From JBDSLU01 sp039916225 (GTDB lineage Bacteria; Acidobacteriota; Vicinamibacteria; Vicinamibacterales; Vicinamibacteraceae), in assembly GCA_039916225.1 (NCBI GenBank), contig JBDSLU010000298.1, positions 1 to 24,020 of the forward strand: a stretch of 24,020 nt of DNA, read 5' to 3'. How positions within the stretch are numbered: the first letter of the stretch is position 1; each line of letters opens with the position of its first letter. This document shows positions 6,917-14,703 of this stretch, in pieces. The notes beneath the pieces are model-generated. The model was not told where the DNA came from. It searched no databases and saw only the letters and a program-made list of their open reading frames with translations. The position numbers were made by a program, and so were the translations under genes.

Positions 6917-8041
6917 ATGGCTCGTCGTGCCCTGCTCCCGACCCGGCCCCATGCTCTGGCCGTCGCGCTCACCCTGGCGATGGCCGCGGCCCTGACCGCT
7001 GCGAACCGATCGCCCGCGGCGCAGGGGGTGACGGCGAAGCCGACGCCCGGCTTCGAGCGGCTGCGCAAGGTCGACATCCACTCCCACATCTACGAGGACC
7101 TGCCCGTCGTCAACGCGATGCTGCGGCGGATCAACCTGCGGGTGATCAACATCAGCGTGCCGGCGACGGACGGCCATCTCGAGTTCATGCATCGCTTCAA
7201 CGCCGCGCTGGTGAAGCAGCATCCGGACCTGTTCTCGTTCGCCTCGACGTTCGACCTGGCGAGCCGCAACGAGCCGGACTACGGCGCGCGCGTCGCCAAG
7301 GCGCTCGACGCGACGTTCGCGCAAGGCGCCGTGATGGTGAAGATCTGGAAGGAGGTCGGGCTCGAACTGAAGCGGCCGGACGGGTCGTTCCTGCTGCCGG
7401 ACGATCCGATCCTCGATCCGGTCTACGCCCACCTGGCGTCGAGGCGGAAGCCGCTGCTGGCGCACCTCGCCGAGCCGCGCGAAGCGTGGCTGCCACTCGA
7501 CCCGAAAGGCGTGCACTACGGCTACTACTCGCGAAACCCGAAATGGCACCTCTACGGCAGGCCGGAGTTCCCGACCCACGCCCGGCTGATGGAGGCCCGG
7601 GATCACATCCTGGCCAAGCATCCCGGCCTCGTCGTCATCGGCGCGCACATCGGCAGCCTGGAGTGGGACGTGGACGAAGTCGCCACGCGCCTCGACACGT
7701 ACCCGAACTTCAACGTCGAGGTGTCCGCGCGCACCCGCGACCTGACTCGCCAGCCGTCGAGCAAGGTGCGAGCGTTCTTCGTGAAGTACCAGGACAGGAT
7801 CCTCTACGGCGTCGATCGCTCGTGGATGCCGCACCGGACGCCGGAGGTGAAGCCGACCGACGCTCAGCGGCAGGCGTTCGCCACGGAGCTCGAGGCGCAG
7901 TACCGCCGCGACTGGGACTACTACGCCGGCACGGGCTCGATCAGCTACGGCGCCGACACCGTCGAAGCGCTCGGCCTCCCGCAGGACGTGCTCGAGAAGT
8001 TCTACTGGAAGAACGCCGAGCGAATCATCGGCGTGAAGTGA
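6917..8041 (+). CDS. Exported metal-dependent amidohydrolase (amidohydrolase_2 family)
   Basis: This is a 374-residue protein with a signal peptide (Arg-rich start, hydrophobic stretch about 11-30, likely cleavage near RSPAAQ) followed by a TIM-barrel hydrolase. Metal ligands expected for the family are visible: His55 and His57 in DIHSHIYED, His183 in LLAHLAEP, His244 in IGAHIGSLEWD and Asp300 in LYGVDRSW. Members hydrolyse or decarboxylate small cyclic or aromatic acids; the substrate here cannot be told. The ATG at 6917 is chosen over an upstream in-frame GTG at 6890 because AAGGAG (6903-6908) sits 8 bases before it and the signal peptide starts cleanly. The gene diverges from the ECF42 operon and is followed after 75 bases by the hybrid-kinase gene on the same strand. 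Confidence 0.9.
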   Translation: MARRALLPTRPHALAVALTLAMAAALTAANRSPAAQGVTAKPTPGFERLRKVDIHSHIYEDLPVVNAMLRRINLRVINISVPATDGHLEFMHRFNAALVKQHPDLFSFASTFDLASRNEPDYGARVAKALDATFAQGAVMVKIWKEVGLELKRPDGSFLLPDDPILDPVYAHLASRRKPLLAHLAEPREAWLPLDPKGVHYGYYSRNPKWHLYGRPEFPTHARLMEARDHILAKHPGLVVIGAHIGSLEWDVDEVATRLDTYPNFNVEVSARTRDLTRQPSSKVRAFFVKYQDRILYGVDRSWMPHRTPEVKPTDAQRQAFATELEAQYRRDWDYYAGTGSISYGADTVEALGLPQDVLEKFYWKNAERIIGVK

Positions 8042-8116
8042 AGGTCTGCCGTCGGTCGCCCGGACCCGTGATTCATCCCGGCGGCATCCCAGCCGATTTC
8101 GTAGCTGGACTGTTCG

Positions 8117-11100
8117 ATGGCCCAAAGGACCGCCGTGCGCCTTGCCGCCCGTGTGTCGCTCGCCGCGGTGTTGGCCGTGGCCTGCGTCCGCCCGGCCGCC
8201 GCCCTCGACCCGGCGCGTTCGCTGCCGCAGCTCGTCCAGGAGCGCTGGTCCACAGTTCAGGGACTGCCGCAGGACACGATCCAGGCGGTCCTCCAGACCC
8301 GCGACGGCTACGTCTGGATCGGCACCCAGGAAGGCCTGGTCCGTTTCGACGGCCACCAGTTCACGGTGTTCGACCGGCAGAACACGCCGGCGATCGCGCA
8401 CAACAACGTCGTCGCGCTGTGCCAGACGCGCGATGGCGCGCTGTGGGTGGCGACGAGCCGCGGTCTGGTGCGCTACGCCGCCGGCCGTTTCACCGGCTAT
8501 CTCAAGGCCAACGGCCTGCCGGACGAGAGCATCCAGGCCATCACCGAAGGGCGCGACGGCACGCTGTGGCTCGGCGCGGCGGGCGGCGGCCTGATCCGGT
8601 TCCGTGCCGGCGCCTTCTCGCTCATCTCCACCGCCCAGGGCCTGCCGGACGGTTTCGTCACGGCCTTGCTCGAGGGATCCGACGGCACGCTCTGGATCGG
8701 CAGCAATGCCGGGCTCCACCGCTTTCGGGGCGGCCGATTCGAGGCGATGACACCGCCCGGGATGCGGCCGGACGCCGTCAACGCCATCGTCGCCGGTCCC
8801 GGGGCCGCGGTCTGGGCTGGCGGCCGCCAGGGATTGTGGCGGGTCGACGGCGAGCGCATCGACGTCGTCGCCGGCCTCGGCCCCCATCCCATCCGCAGCC
8901 TGTCGCGCGATCGGGACGGCAGCCTGTGGATCGGCACCGAGGCGGGGCTGTCGCGGCTGCACCAGGGACATCTGCAAACGCTCACGGCGCCCGACGGGCT
9001 CCCTGACGCTGTCGTCATTGCCCTCCACGAGGACCGCGAGGGCGGCATCTGGCTGGGCACCTACAGCGGCGGGCTGGCGCGCCTGCGCGACAGCGCGTTC
9101 ACCGGCTACGGCCGTGCCGACGGCCTCGCCAACAACGTGCGGTCGGTCTTCCAATCGAGCGACGGCACGATGTGGATGGGCACCTATCGCGCCGGCCTGA
9201 CACGCCTGCGCGACGGGGTGTTCACGACCTACACGACCCGCGACGGCTTGCCCGACGACACCGTCATGGCCTTCGCCGAGTCGCGCGACGGCAGTATCTG
9301 GATCGGCACCAACCGCGGGCTCTCGCGCTTGCGCCAGGGCCGGTTCGACTCGTGGTCGACGCGCGACGGGATGCCCAACGACGCGGTGCGCGCGCTGCTC
9401 GTGGATCGGCACGGCACCCTCTGGATCGGGATGCGCGGCGGCGGGCTGGCCACCTTCCGCGACGGGCGGTTCACGCCGCACCCGGGCGCGGTCGGCTCGA
9501 TCGTGCGCGCGCTGCACGAATCGCGCGACGGCGTCATCTGGGTGGGCACCGATAGCGGGCTGTCGCGCATCGATGCCGCCGGGACACGCACCTACACCAC
9601 CCACGACGGCCTCTCGCTCGACGTCGTCTTCGCGATTCACGAGGACCGCGATGGCGTCCTGTGGATTGGCACGTACGGTGGCGGCATCAACCGCTTCGAG
9701 CACGGCCGGTTCACGCGCTACACCACCAAGAACGGCCTGTTCGACGACATCGCCTACCAGGTGCTCGAGGACGGCGAGGGCTCGCTCTGGGTCTCGTGCA
9801 ACAAGGGGCTGATGCGCCTCAGCAAGCGCGAGCTGAATCTCGTGGCCGAGGGCCGGCAGGCCGCTGTGCACACCAAGGTCTACGCCGCGATGGACGGGTT
9901 GCCGGCCTCGGAGTTCAATGGCAGCTCGCAGCCGGCCGGGTGGGCAGCGCGCGATGGCCGGCTCTGGTTCCCCTCGATCAAGGGCGCCATCATCGTCGAC
10001 GCCTCGGCGCTGAGGCCGAACCCGCTCCCTCCGCCCATCGTGGTCGAGCAGGTGCGCATCGACCGGCAGCTGGTGGCGGGCGGGAGCACCTTCACGGCCG
10101 GACCGGGCTCGGGCGAACTCGAGTTCCGCTACGCCGCGCTGTCGTTCACCACGCCAGCCAGGATCCGCTTCAAGTACCGGCTCGACGGCTTCGACGTCGA
10201 TTGGCGAGACGCCGGCGATCGGCGCGCCGCCTTCTACACGAACATTCCCCCGGGGCCGTACACCTTCCGGGTCATGGCGGCCAACGCCGACGGCGTCTGG
10301 AGCGCGCAGCCGGCGACCGCCGCGATCGTGCTCCGGCCGCATTTCTACCAGGCCTCCTGGTTCCATCTGGCGACGGTCGCCACCATCGGGCTGGTCGCCG
10401 CGATCTGGATCCGCGGCCGGCGCCGCCTGGTCAAGGCGCGCGAGCGGGCGCTCACCGCGCTCGTCGACGAGCGCACCCACGAGCTGCGCGCCCAGATTGG
10501 CGAACGGCTGCAGGCCGAAGCGTCGGCGCTGGCCAGCGAATCACGCTATCGCGAGCTGTTCGACGATGCCCCCGTCGGCTATCACGAGCTCGACACCGAG
10601 GGCCGGCTGGTGCGAGTGAACGGGACCGAGCTGCACCTGCTCGGTCATGGCGCCGGCGAGATGATCGGCCGCGGCGGCTGGGAGTTCGACGCCGAGCCGG
10701 ACGCGGCGCGGCGCGCCATCGGCGGGATGCTGCACGGGACGGTGCGGCCGGCGCCGACCGAACGGACCCTGCGCCGTCACGATGGGGCGCTGATCCCGGT
10801 GCTGGTCGATTCGCGCCTGGTGCGCGACCACCGCGGCGCCATCACCGGCCTGCGCATCACCGTCCAGGACATCAGCATCCGCAAGCGGATCGAAGAAGCG
10901 CTCGATCGCGAGCGGCAGCAGCTCCTCGGCATCATCGGCGATGCCCCGGTCTCGATGGCCATGTTCGATCGCGACCTGCGCTATCTGGCGCACAGCCGCA
11001 AATGGGTCGACGACATGGAGTGGCCCGGCGTGTCGCTGGTCGGACGGCTGCACTACGAGGTCGTGCCGGACATCCCGGACAAGTTCCGCGAGGCCCATCG

Positions 11101-12502
11101 GCGCGCGCTGGCCGGCGAGATCATCACCTGTCCCGAGGACGCGTTCGAGCGCGGCGATGGATCGGTGACGTGGCTGCGCTGGGCCGTCCACCCGTGGCAC
11201 GCCACCGACGGATCGATCGGCGGAATCGTGCTGGTGACCGACATCATCGACGAGCTGGTGCGGGCACGCGAAGCGGCGCTCGAGGCGTCGCGCCTCAAGT
11301 CCGAGTTCCTGGCCAACGTCAGCCACGAGATTCGCACGCCGCTGAACGGCATCATCGGAATGAGCGAGCTGGCGCTGTCGACGCGGCTCGAGCCCGAGCA
11401 GCACGATTTCGTCGCGACGATCCGGTCCTCGGCCGACTCGCTGCTGACGGTCATCAACGACATCCTCGACTTCTCGAAGATCGAATCGGGCAAGTTCTCG
11501 CTGCAGGCGCAGACCTTCGACGTGCGCGAGGAGATTGCCCAGACGATGAAGATGTTCGTCGTGGCGGCGCGGCCGCGCGGGCTGGAGCTGACCTGCGACG
11601 TCGACCAGCACGTCCCGCCGATGGCCGGCGGCGATCCCGGGCGTCTGCGGCAGGTGCTGATCAATCTCGTCGGCAACGCGGTCAAGTTCACCGAGCGCGG
11701 GCGCGTGTCGGTGCGGGTCGGCGTCCAAGAGATCGACGGGATCGATGGTGACGCGGTGGTCTTGCGGGTCAGCGTCAGCGACACGGGCATCGGCATCCCG
11801 GCCGACAGGCTCGAGGCCATCTTCGAGCCGTTCACGCAGGCCGATGGGGCGATGACGCGCCGCTTCGGGGGGACCGGTCTCGGCCTGACCATCTCGGCGC
11901 GGCTGGTGGAGCTGATGGGGGGCCGCGTCTGGGCCGAGAGTCCCGCGCCCGCCGACGCCCAGGGGCGCGATCTGGGCGGCCCCGGCAGCGTGTTCTCCTT
12001 CACCGTTCGGCTGACGGCCGCCGAGAGCCGTGCCGCCGACGTCGCCGCCCTACGGGCCGTGCCGGGCGGCGAGACGCGCCTCGCCACCAGCTCGCACGGC
12101 GGCACGACCGCGCCCCGCATCCTGCTGGCCGAGGACAATCCGGTCAACCAGAAGGTGGCGATGCACATGCTCCGCCGTCGCGGCTACGACGTGAGCATGG
12201 CCGGGACCGGCCGCGAGGCGGTCGAGTTCGTCGAGCGCGAGACGTTCGACCTCGTGCTGATGGACGTCCAGATGCCCGAGATGGATGGCTTCGCGGCCAC
12301 GGCCGCGATTCGGGAGGCCGAGGCGCGCACCGGCCGCCATCTCACCATCATCGCGATGACCGCCCACAGCATGGCCGGTGACCGCGAGCGCTGCCTGGCG
12401 GCCGGCATGGACGGCTATCTCTCCAAGCCGATTCGGTCCGCGGACTTGTACGCGCTGCTCGATCGCGAGCTGCGTGGCGACGTGACCGAAGGCGCGGCCT
12501 GA
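8117..12502 (+). CDS. Hybrid histidine kinase with 14-blade Reg_prop sensor, Y_Y_Y, two PAS and receiver domains
   Basis: This is a 1461-residue one-polypeptide two-component sensor. After a signal peptide (about 1-29), residues about 35-630 hold 14 Reg_prop blades of the type G-x-hydrophobic-W-I-G-T...G-L-x-R-hydrophobic, enough for two seven-bladed propellers in the periplasm. A Y_Y_Y domain follows (about 676-740, FKYRLDGFDVDW), then one membrane helix (about 747-766) and a short helical linker. PAS domains lie at about 809-925 and 934-1045. The kinase core has His1070 in SHEIRTPLNG, Asn1187 in LVGNAVKFT, Asp1222 in SDTGIGIP and the glycine loop FGGTGLGL at 1250-1257. The receiver domain has Asp1340, phospho-acceptor Asp1383 (LMDVQMPEMDG) and Lys1437. 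There is no DNA-binding output domain, so a separate phosphotransfer or response partner is needed. Blades 5 (AVWAGG) and 13 (LWVSCN) deviate from consensus. In Bacteroides, related sensors bind polysaccharide fragments; the ligand here is unknown. Confidence 0.96.
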   Translation: MAQRTAVRLAARVSLAAVLAVACVRPAAALDPARSLPQLVQERWSTVQGLPQDTIQAVLQTRDGYVWIGTQEGLVRFDGHQFTVFDRQNTPAIAHNNVVALCQTRDGALWVATSRGLVRYAAGRFTGYLKANGLPDESIQAITEGRDGTLWLGAAGGGLIRFRAGAFSLISTAQGLPDGFVTALLEGSDGTLWIGSNAGLHRFRGGRFEAMTPPGMRPDAVNAIVAGPGAAVWAGGRQGLWRVDGERIDVVAGLGPHPIRSLSRDRDGSLWIGTEAGLSRLHQGHLQTLTAPDGLPDAVVIALHEDREGGIWLGTYSGGLARLRDSAFTGYGRADGLANNVRSVFQSSDGTMWMGTYRAGLTRLRDGVFTTYTTRDGLPDDTVMAFAESRDGSIWIGTNRGLSRLRQGRFDSWSTRDGMPNDAVRALLVDRHGTLWIGMRGGGLATFRDGRFTPHPGAVGSIVRALHESRDGVIWVGTDSGLSRIDAAGTRTYTTHDGLSLDVVFAIHEDRDGVLWIGTYGGGINRFEHGRFTRYTTKNGLFDDIAYQVLEDGEGSLWVSCNKGLMRLSKRELNLVAEGRQAAVHTKVYAAMDGLPASEFNGSSQPAGWAARDGRLWFPSIKGAIIVDASALRPNPLPPPIVVEQVRIDRQLVAGGSTFTAGPGSGELEFRYAALSFTTPARIRFKYRLDGFDVDWRDAGDRRAAFYTNIPPGPYTFRVMAANADGVWSAQPATAAIVLRPHFYQASWFHLATVATIGLVAAIWIRGRRRLVKARERALTALVDERTHELRAQIGERLQAEASALASESRYRELFDDAPVGYHELDTEGRLVRVNGTELHLLGHGAGEMIGRGGWEFDAEPDAARRAIGGMLHGTVRPAPTERTLRRHDGALIPVLVDSRLVRDHRGAITGLRITVQDISIRKRIEEALDRERQQLLGIIGDAPVSMAMFDRDLRYLAHSRKWVDDMEWPGVSLVGRLHYEVVPDIPDKFREAHRRALAGEIITCPEDAFERGDGSVTWLRWAVHPWHATDGSIGGIVLVTDIIDELVRAREAALEASRLKSEFLANVSHEIRTPLNGIIGMSELALSTRLEPEQHDFVATIRSSADSLLTVINDILDFSKIESGKFSLQAQTFDVREEIAQTMKMFVVAARPRGLELTCDVDQHVPPMAGGDPGRLRQVLINLVGNAVKFTERGRVSVRVGVQEIDGIDGDAVVLRVSVSDTGIGIPADRLEAIFEPFTQADGAMTRRFGGTGLGLTISARLVELMGGRVWAESPAPADAQGRDLGGPGSVFSFTVRLTAAESRAADVAALRAVPGGETRLATSSHGGTTAPRILLAEDNPVNQKVAMHMLRRRGYDVSMAGTGREAVEFVERETFDLVLMDVQMPEMDGFAATAAIREAEARTGRHLTIIAMTAHSMAGDRERCLAAGMDGYLSKPIRSADLYALLDRELRGDVTEGAA
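8296..10020 (+). repeat. Coding repeats for 14 Reg_prop blades
   Basis: About every 120-130 bases the pattern GA(C/T)GGC-x-TGGATCGGCAC recurs and encodes the DGxxWIGT blade core. It is a protein-level repeat inside the kinase gene, diverged in third positions, and not a mobile or CRISPR repeat. It also keeps a very long antisense frame open. Confidence 0.85.
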
Positions 12503-12541
12503 CCGTCCGACCTGGGATCGGTTACCTGGTCAGGTCGACGG
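12503..12541. terminator. Hairpin between converging kinase and NGP-repeat genes
   Basis: CGACCTG (12508-12514) pairs exactly with CAGGTCG (12531-12537). Beyond a one-base bulge CCGT (12503-12506) pairs with ACGG (12538-12541), giving an 11-bp stem with a 16-base loop. It begins directly after the kinase stop codon and runs into the last codons of the converging gene. Position and strength suit a bidirectional transcription end. There is no T-run, so Rho may be needed. Confidence 0.55.
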
Positions 12542-13400
12542 CTACCGGCCCATTGACGGTGGACAGGGTCACCGCCACCGGACCGCTGCCGAACTCCACC
12601 GAGCGCGAGGTGTCGTCCCAGGTCCGTCGCCCGTCGCCGCAGCCCTGGCAGGACCAGGGCGAGTGCTGCGATGAACGCACTCGCACGCCCGAGGCGAACC
12701 CGCTCGGCACCTGCAGCGCGAGGGGGCCGTTCTGCGCGTTCGCGGTGAGCGAGCCGCTGGTCCACTTGCTGCCGGCCAGGCGCACGGCGACGGGGCCGTT
12801 CTGGGCGGCGAGGTCGATCGTGCCGCTGCCGCCCTCGTAGGCGATCGGTCCGTTCTCGGCGCGCGCCGACACCCGGCCGCTCACGTCGAGCAGCTTGATC
12901 GGGCCGTTCTGCGAGCGGGCCGTCGTCGCTCCGGTGATGTGCGCGACCTGCAACGGTCCGTTGTTGACCTGGAGGTCGAGCTCGGCCGGCTTGGGCGCGG
13001 TGATGATGAAGTAGACGATCCAGCTATCGGACCCCGGGCCGGTCGCCGTCAGGGTGCCGCCGCTCAGGCTGGCCCGCACCTGCTCCAGCGAGCCGCTGCC
13101 GCCGGCCGAGCCGGGCGCCGCCGCCTTGCACGCGGTGATCGCGAAGTCCTGGCGGGCCTCTCCAAAGACGTAGACGCCACCGTTGCGGCTCGCCTGGACG
13201 GTGAGCTTCTGTGCACCCGGCGCGGTGAGCTGATCCACCGCCGTCACCGCCGGCCGGCCGTCGAAGGTGACCTCGAGGTCCTCGCATGTCCGGACGTCGT
13301 GACCATTCCGGACAGAGACATTCATGTTGTCGGCGAAGGCCGGGGCCTGGCCGAGTGACAAGGACGCGAGCAAGCCGGCCGCAGCGATGGGGTAGCGCAT
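12522..13400 (-). CDS. Exported NGP-repeat protein, DUF4097/putative-adhesin-like beta-helix
   Basis: This is a 292-residue exported protein: the signal peptide is residues 1-23, with likely cleavage AFA-DN. The C-terminal half carries the motif NGP(L/I/V) at residues 147, 165, 183, 201, 224 and 283. The spacing is a regular 18 residues for the first four, then 23, then a longer insert with the Cys pair SCQGC. Each unit is followed by a short beta strand and a glycine turn, the pattern of the DUF4097/DUF2807 beta-solenoid 'adhesin' families, where NG turns stack. The family is clear only at fold level. Cys39, Cys91, Cys251 and Cys254 could form disulphides. GGAGG lies 7 bases before the ATG. 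The ATG shares its A with the last base of the upstream gene's TGA stop, so translation is probably coupled. Function is unknown; surface attachment is only a guess. Confidence 0.8.
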   Translation of the reverse strand: MRYPIAAAGLLASLSLGQAPAFADNMNVSVRNGHDVRTCEDLEVTFDGRPAVTAVDQLTAPGAQKLTVQASRNGGVYVFGEARQDFAITACKAAAPGSAGGSGSLEQVRASLSGGTLTATGPGSDSWIVYFIITAPKPAELDLQVNNGPLQVAHITGATTARSQNGPIKLLDVSGRVSARAENGPIAYEGGSGTIDLAAQNGPVAVRLAGSKWTSGSLTANAQNGPLALQVPSGFASGVRVRSSQHSPWSCQGCGDGRRTWDDTSRSVEFGSGPVAVTLSTVNGPVAVDLTR

Positions 13401-14599
13401 CAGAGATCCTCCGGCCCGTTAGACGGAGGGGACCTCCGACGCGTTTGCTCGATCGGCTTTTTATGTTGCCGGGCGAACGCCTCGGCGATCTGGAGTGCAA
13501 GGGGGCCGACGCCCTTGGCATCCGCGACGTTCGCGGCGATGGCAACGGCGAGGCCGAGGTCCGGGAAGGCCAGCAGTGAGACGGTGCCACCCGCCGGGCT
13601 GCCCCGGTGACTGACGACCCGCACCGGTGCGCCGGCGAGCGGCGTGCTCGCGACCGTCCAGCCGAGGGCGTAGGTCGTCGACGCGCCGGAGGCGAGGCGC
13701 GTCGGCCGCTGGAAATCGGCGATCGTGTCGGCGCGCAGGAAGCCCGGTTTCAGCATCGCCGAGCCGAGCCGGACGAGGTCGGTCGGCGTCGAGAGGAAGG
13801 CGCCGCCCCCGGCCAGGCAGGAGTAGTCAGGCCCACCCCCGGGCCCGTGCGCGACGTCCACCAGGCTCTCCGTCTCCTCGACGACGGTGCGGGTCATGCC
13901 GAGGGGCTGGAACACCTCGCGGTCCATGAATCGTCCGAACGGCTGCCCGGCCGCGCCTTGCACCGCCGCGCTGACCAGCACCCAACCCCAGGTGGAATAG
14001 CGGTGCTGCGTGCCGGGCTCGAACAGGAGCGGCTCGTCGGCCAGCAGCGCCACCGCCTCATCGAGCCGGTCGCAGTGGGTGGTGGGCATGGCGTCGTTGT
14101 TGTCGCCGCGGATGCGGTGGACGCCAGCGACGTCGCCGAGCAACTGGCGCGCGGTGAGCGGCCATGCCTTGTCCGGATAGTCCCGCACGTAGCGCTGCAC
14201 CGGCGCATCGAGGTCGAGACGTCCCTGGTCACGCAACCGCGCGGCCGCCATGGCCGTCAACGGCTTCGAGAGGGCGCCCAGGCGAAAGCGCGTGCGGGGC
14301 GTCAGCGGCGTGCGGCTGTCGACGTCGGCCCAGCCGAAGCCTTCGGCCCAAGCGATCTCGCCATCGACCGCCACGGCCACCGAGAGCCCCGGAAGGTCGT
14401 CGCGAGCGACCAGCGCCCGCGCCAGCCGCCTCGCGTCCTCGGCGGCGCCGGTGTAGTGGCCGGTGGGCGCGATTCCCGCGGTGGACGACACCGACGCGGC
14501 GTCCTTGTGCACGGGGGCTTTGGATACGGACCAGATGACGCCGATCCCGACGGCCAGAACCGCCACGGCAAGCGGGACGGCCAGAAGCGCGGCCTTCAT
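13400..14599 (-). CDS. Beta-lactamase-fold serine hydrolase homologue lacking the catalytic serine
   Basis: This is a 399-residue membrane-anchored or exported protein (hydrophobic segment about 4-24) of the class C beta-lactamase/LACTB family. Family landmarks are RFRLGALSKPLTA at 105-117, RYSTWGW at 200-206 and SHRGSPAGG at 330-338. In active members the first motif is S-x-x-K, for example GSVSK. Here the nucleophile position is Ala109 (codon GCC), while Lys112 is kept. Tyr201 is present, with Thr203 in place of Asn, a variant also seen in LACTB-like proteins. HRG at 331-333 stands for the KTG/HxG box. The ATG at 14599 is chosen because GAGG lies 8 bases upstream and the hydrophobic leader starts there; the frame stays open to 16054 only by chance. 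It may bind peptidoglycan-like ligands without cleaving them, or use another residue. The stop overlaps the next start as TGATG. Confidence 0.87.
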   Translation of the reverse strand: MKAALLAVPLAVAVLAVGIGVIWSVSKAPVHKDAASVSSTAGIAPTGHYTGAAEDARRLARALVARDDLPGLSVAVAVDGEIAWAEGFGWADVDSRTPLTPRTRFRLGALSKPLTAMAAARLRDQGRLDLDAPVQRYVRDYPDKAWPLTARQLLGDVAGVHRIRGDNNDAMPTTHCDRLDEAVALLADEPLLFEPGTQHRYSTWGWVLVSAAVQGAAGQPFGRFMDREVFQPLGMTRTVVEETESLVDVAHGPGGGPDYSCLAGGGAFLSTPTDLVRLGSAMLKPGFLRADTIADFQRPTRLASGASTTYALGWTVASTPLAGAPVRVVSHRGSPAGGTVSLLAFPDLGLAVAIAANVADAKGVGPLALQIAEAFARQHKKPIEQTRRRSPPSNGPEDL

Positions 14600-14703
14600 C
14601 ACGGGAACCTCATGGCGTCCAGCATCGCGTGCGAGCCCATCGATGTCTTCATCGGGCGGTGACCGTTGCGTGAGATCCCGGTGAGCGATCCGGCCACGTG
14701 CGC

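Noticed and set aside
6805..7089. N-terminal extension of the YCII frame by 95 residues
   Set aside because: It would run through the promoter and over the signal peptide of the divergent gene. The AAGGAGGA site and family N-terminus fix the start at 6804.
6776..10480. A 1234-residue open frame on the minus strand, opposite the amidohydrolase and the kinase sensor region
   Set aside because: It lies antisense to two well-supported genes with clear domains. Its composition (Arg, Ala, Val, Asp, Gly, His) is what the complement of GC-rich repeat coding DNA gives, and I see no domain. The repeated blades keep the frame open.
12690..12970. Repeated GGGCCGTTCTG-like blocks suggesting a CRISPR or DNA repeat array
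   Set aside because: They are the codons of the NGP motif in the exported protein. Units are short, imperfect and in frame.
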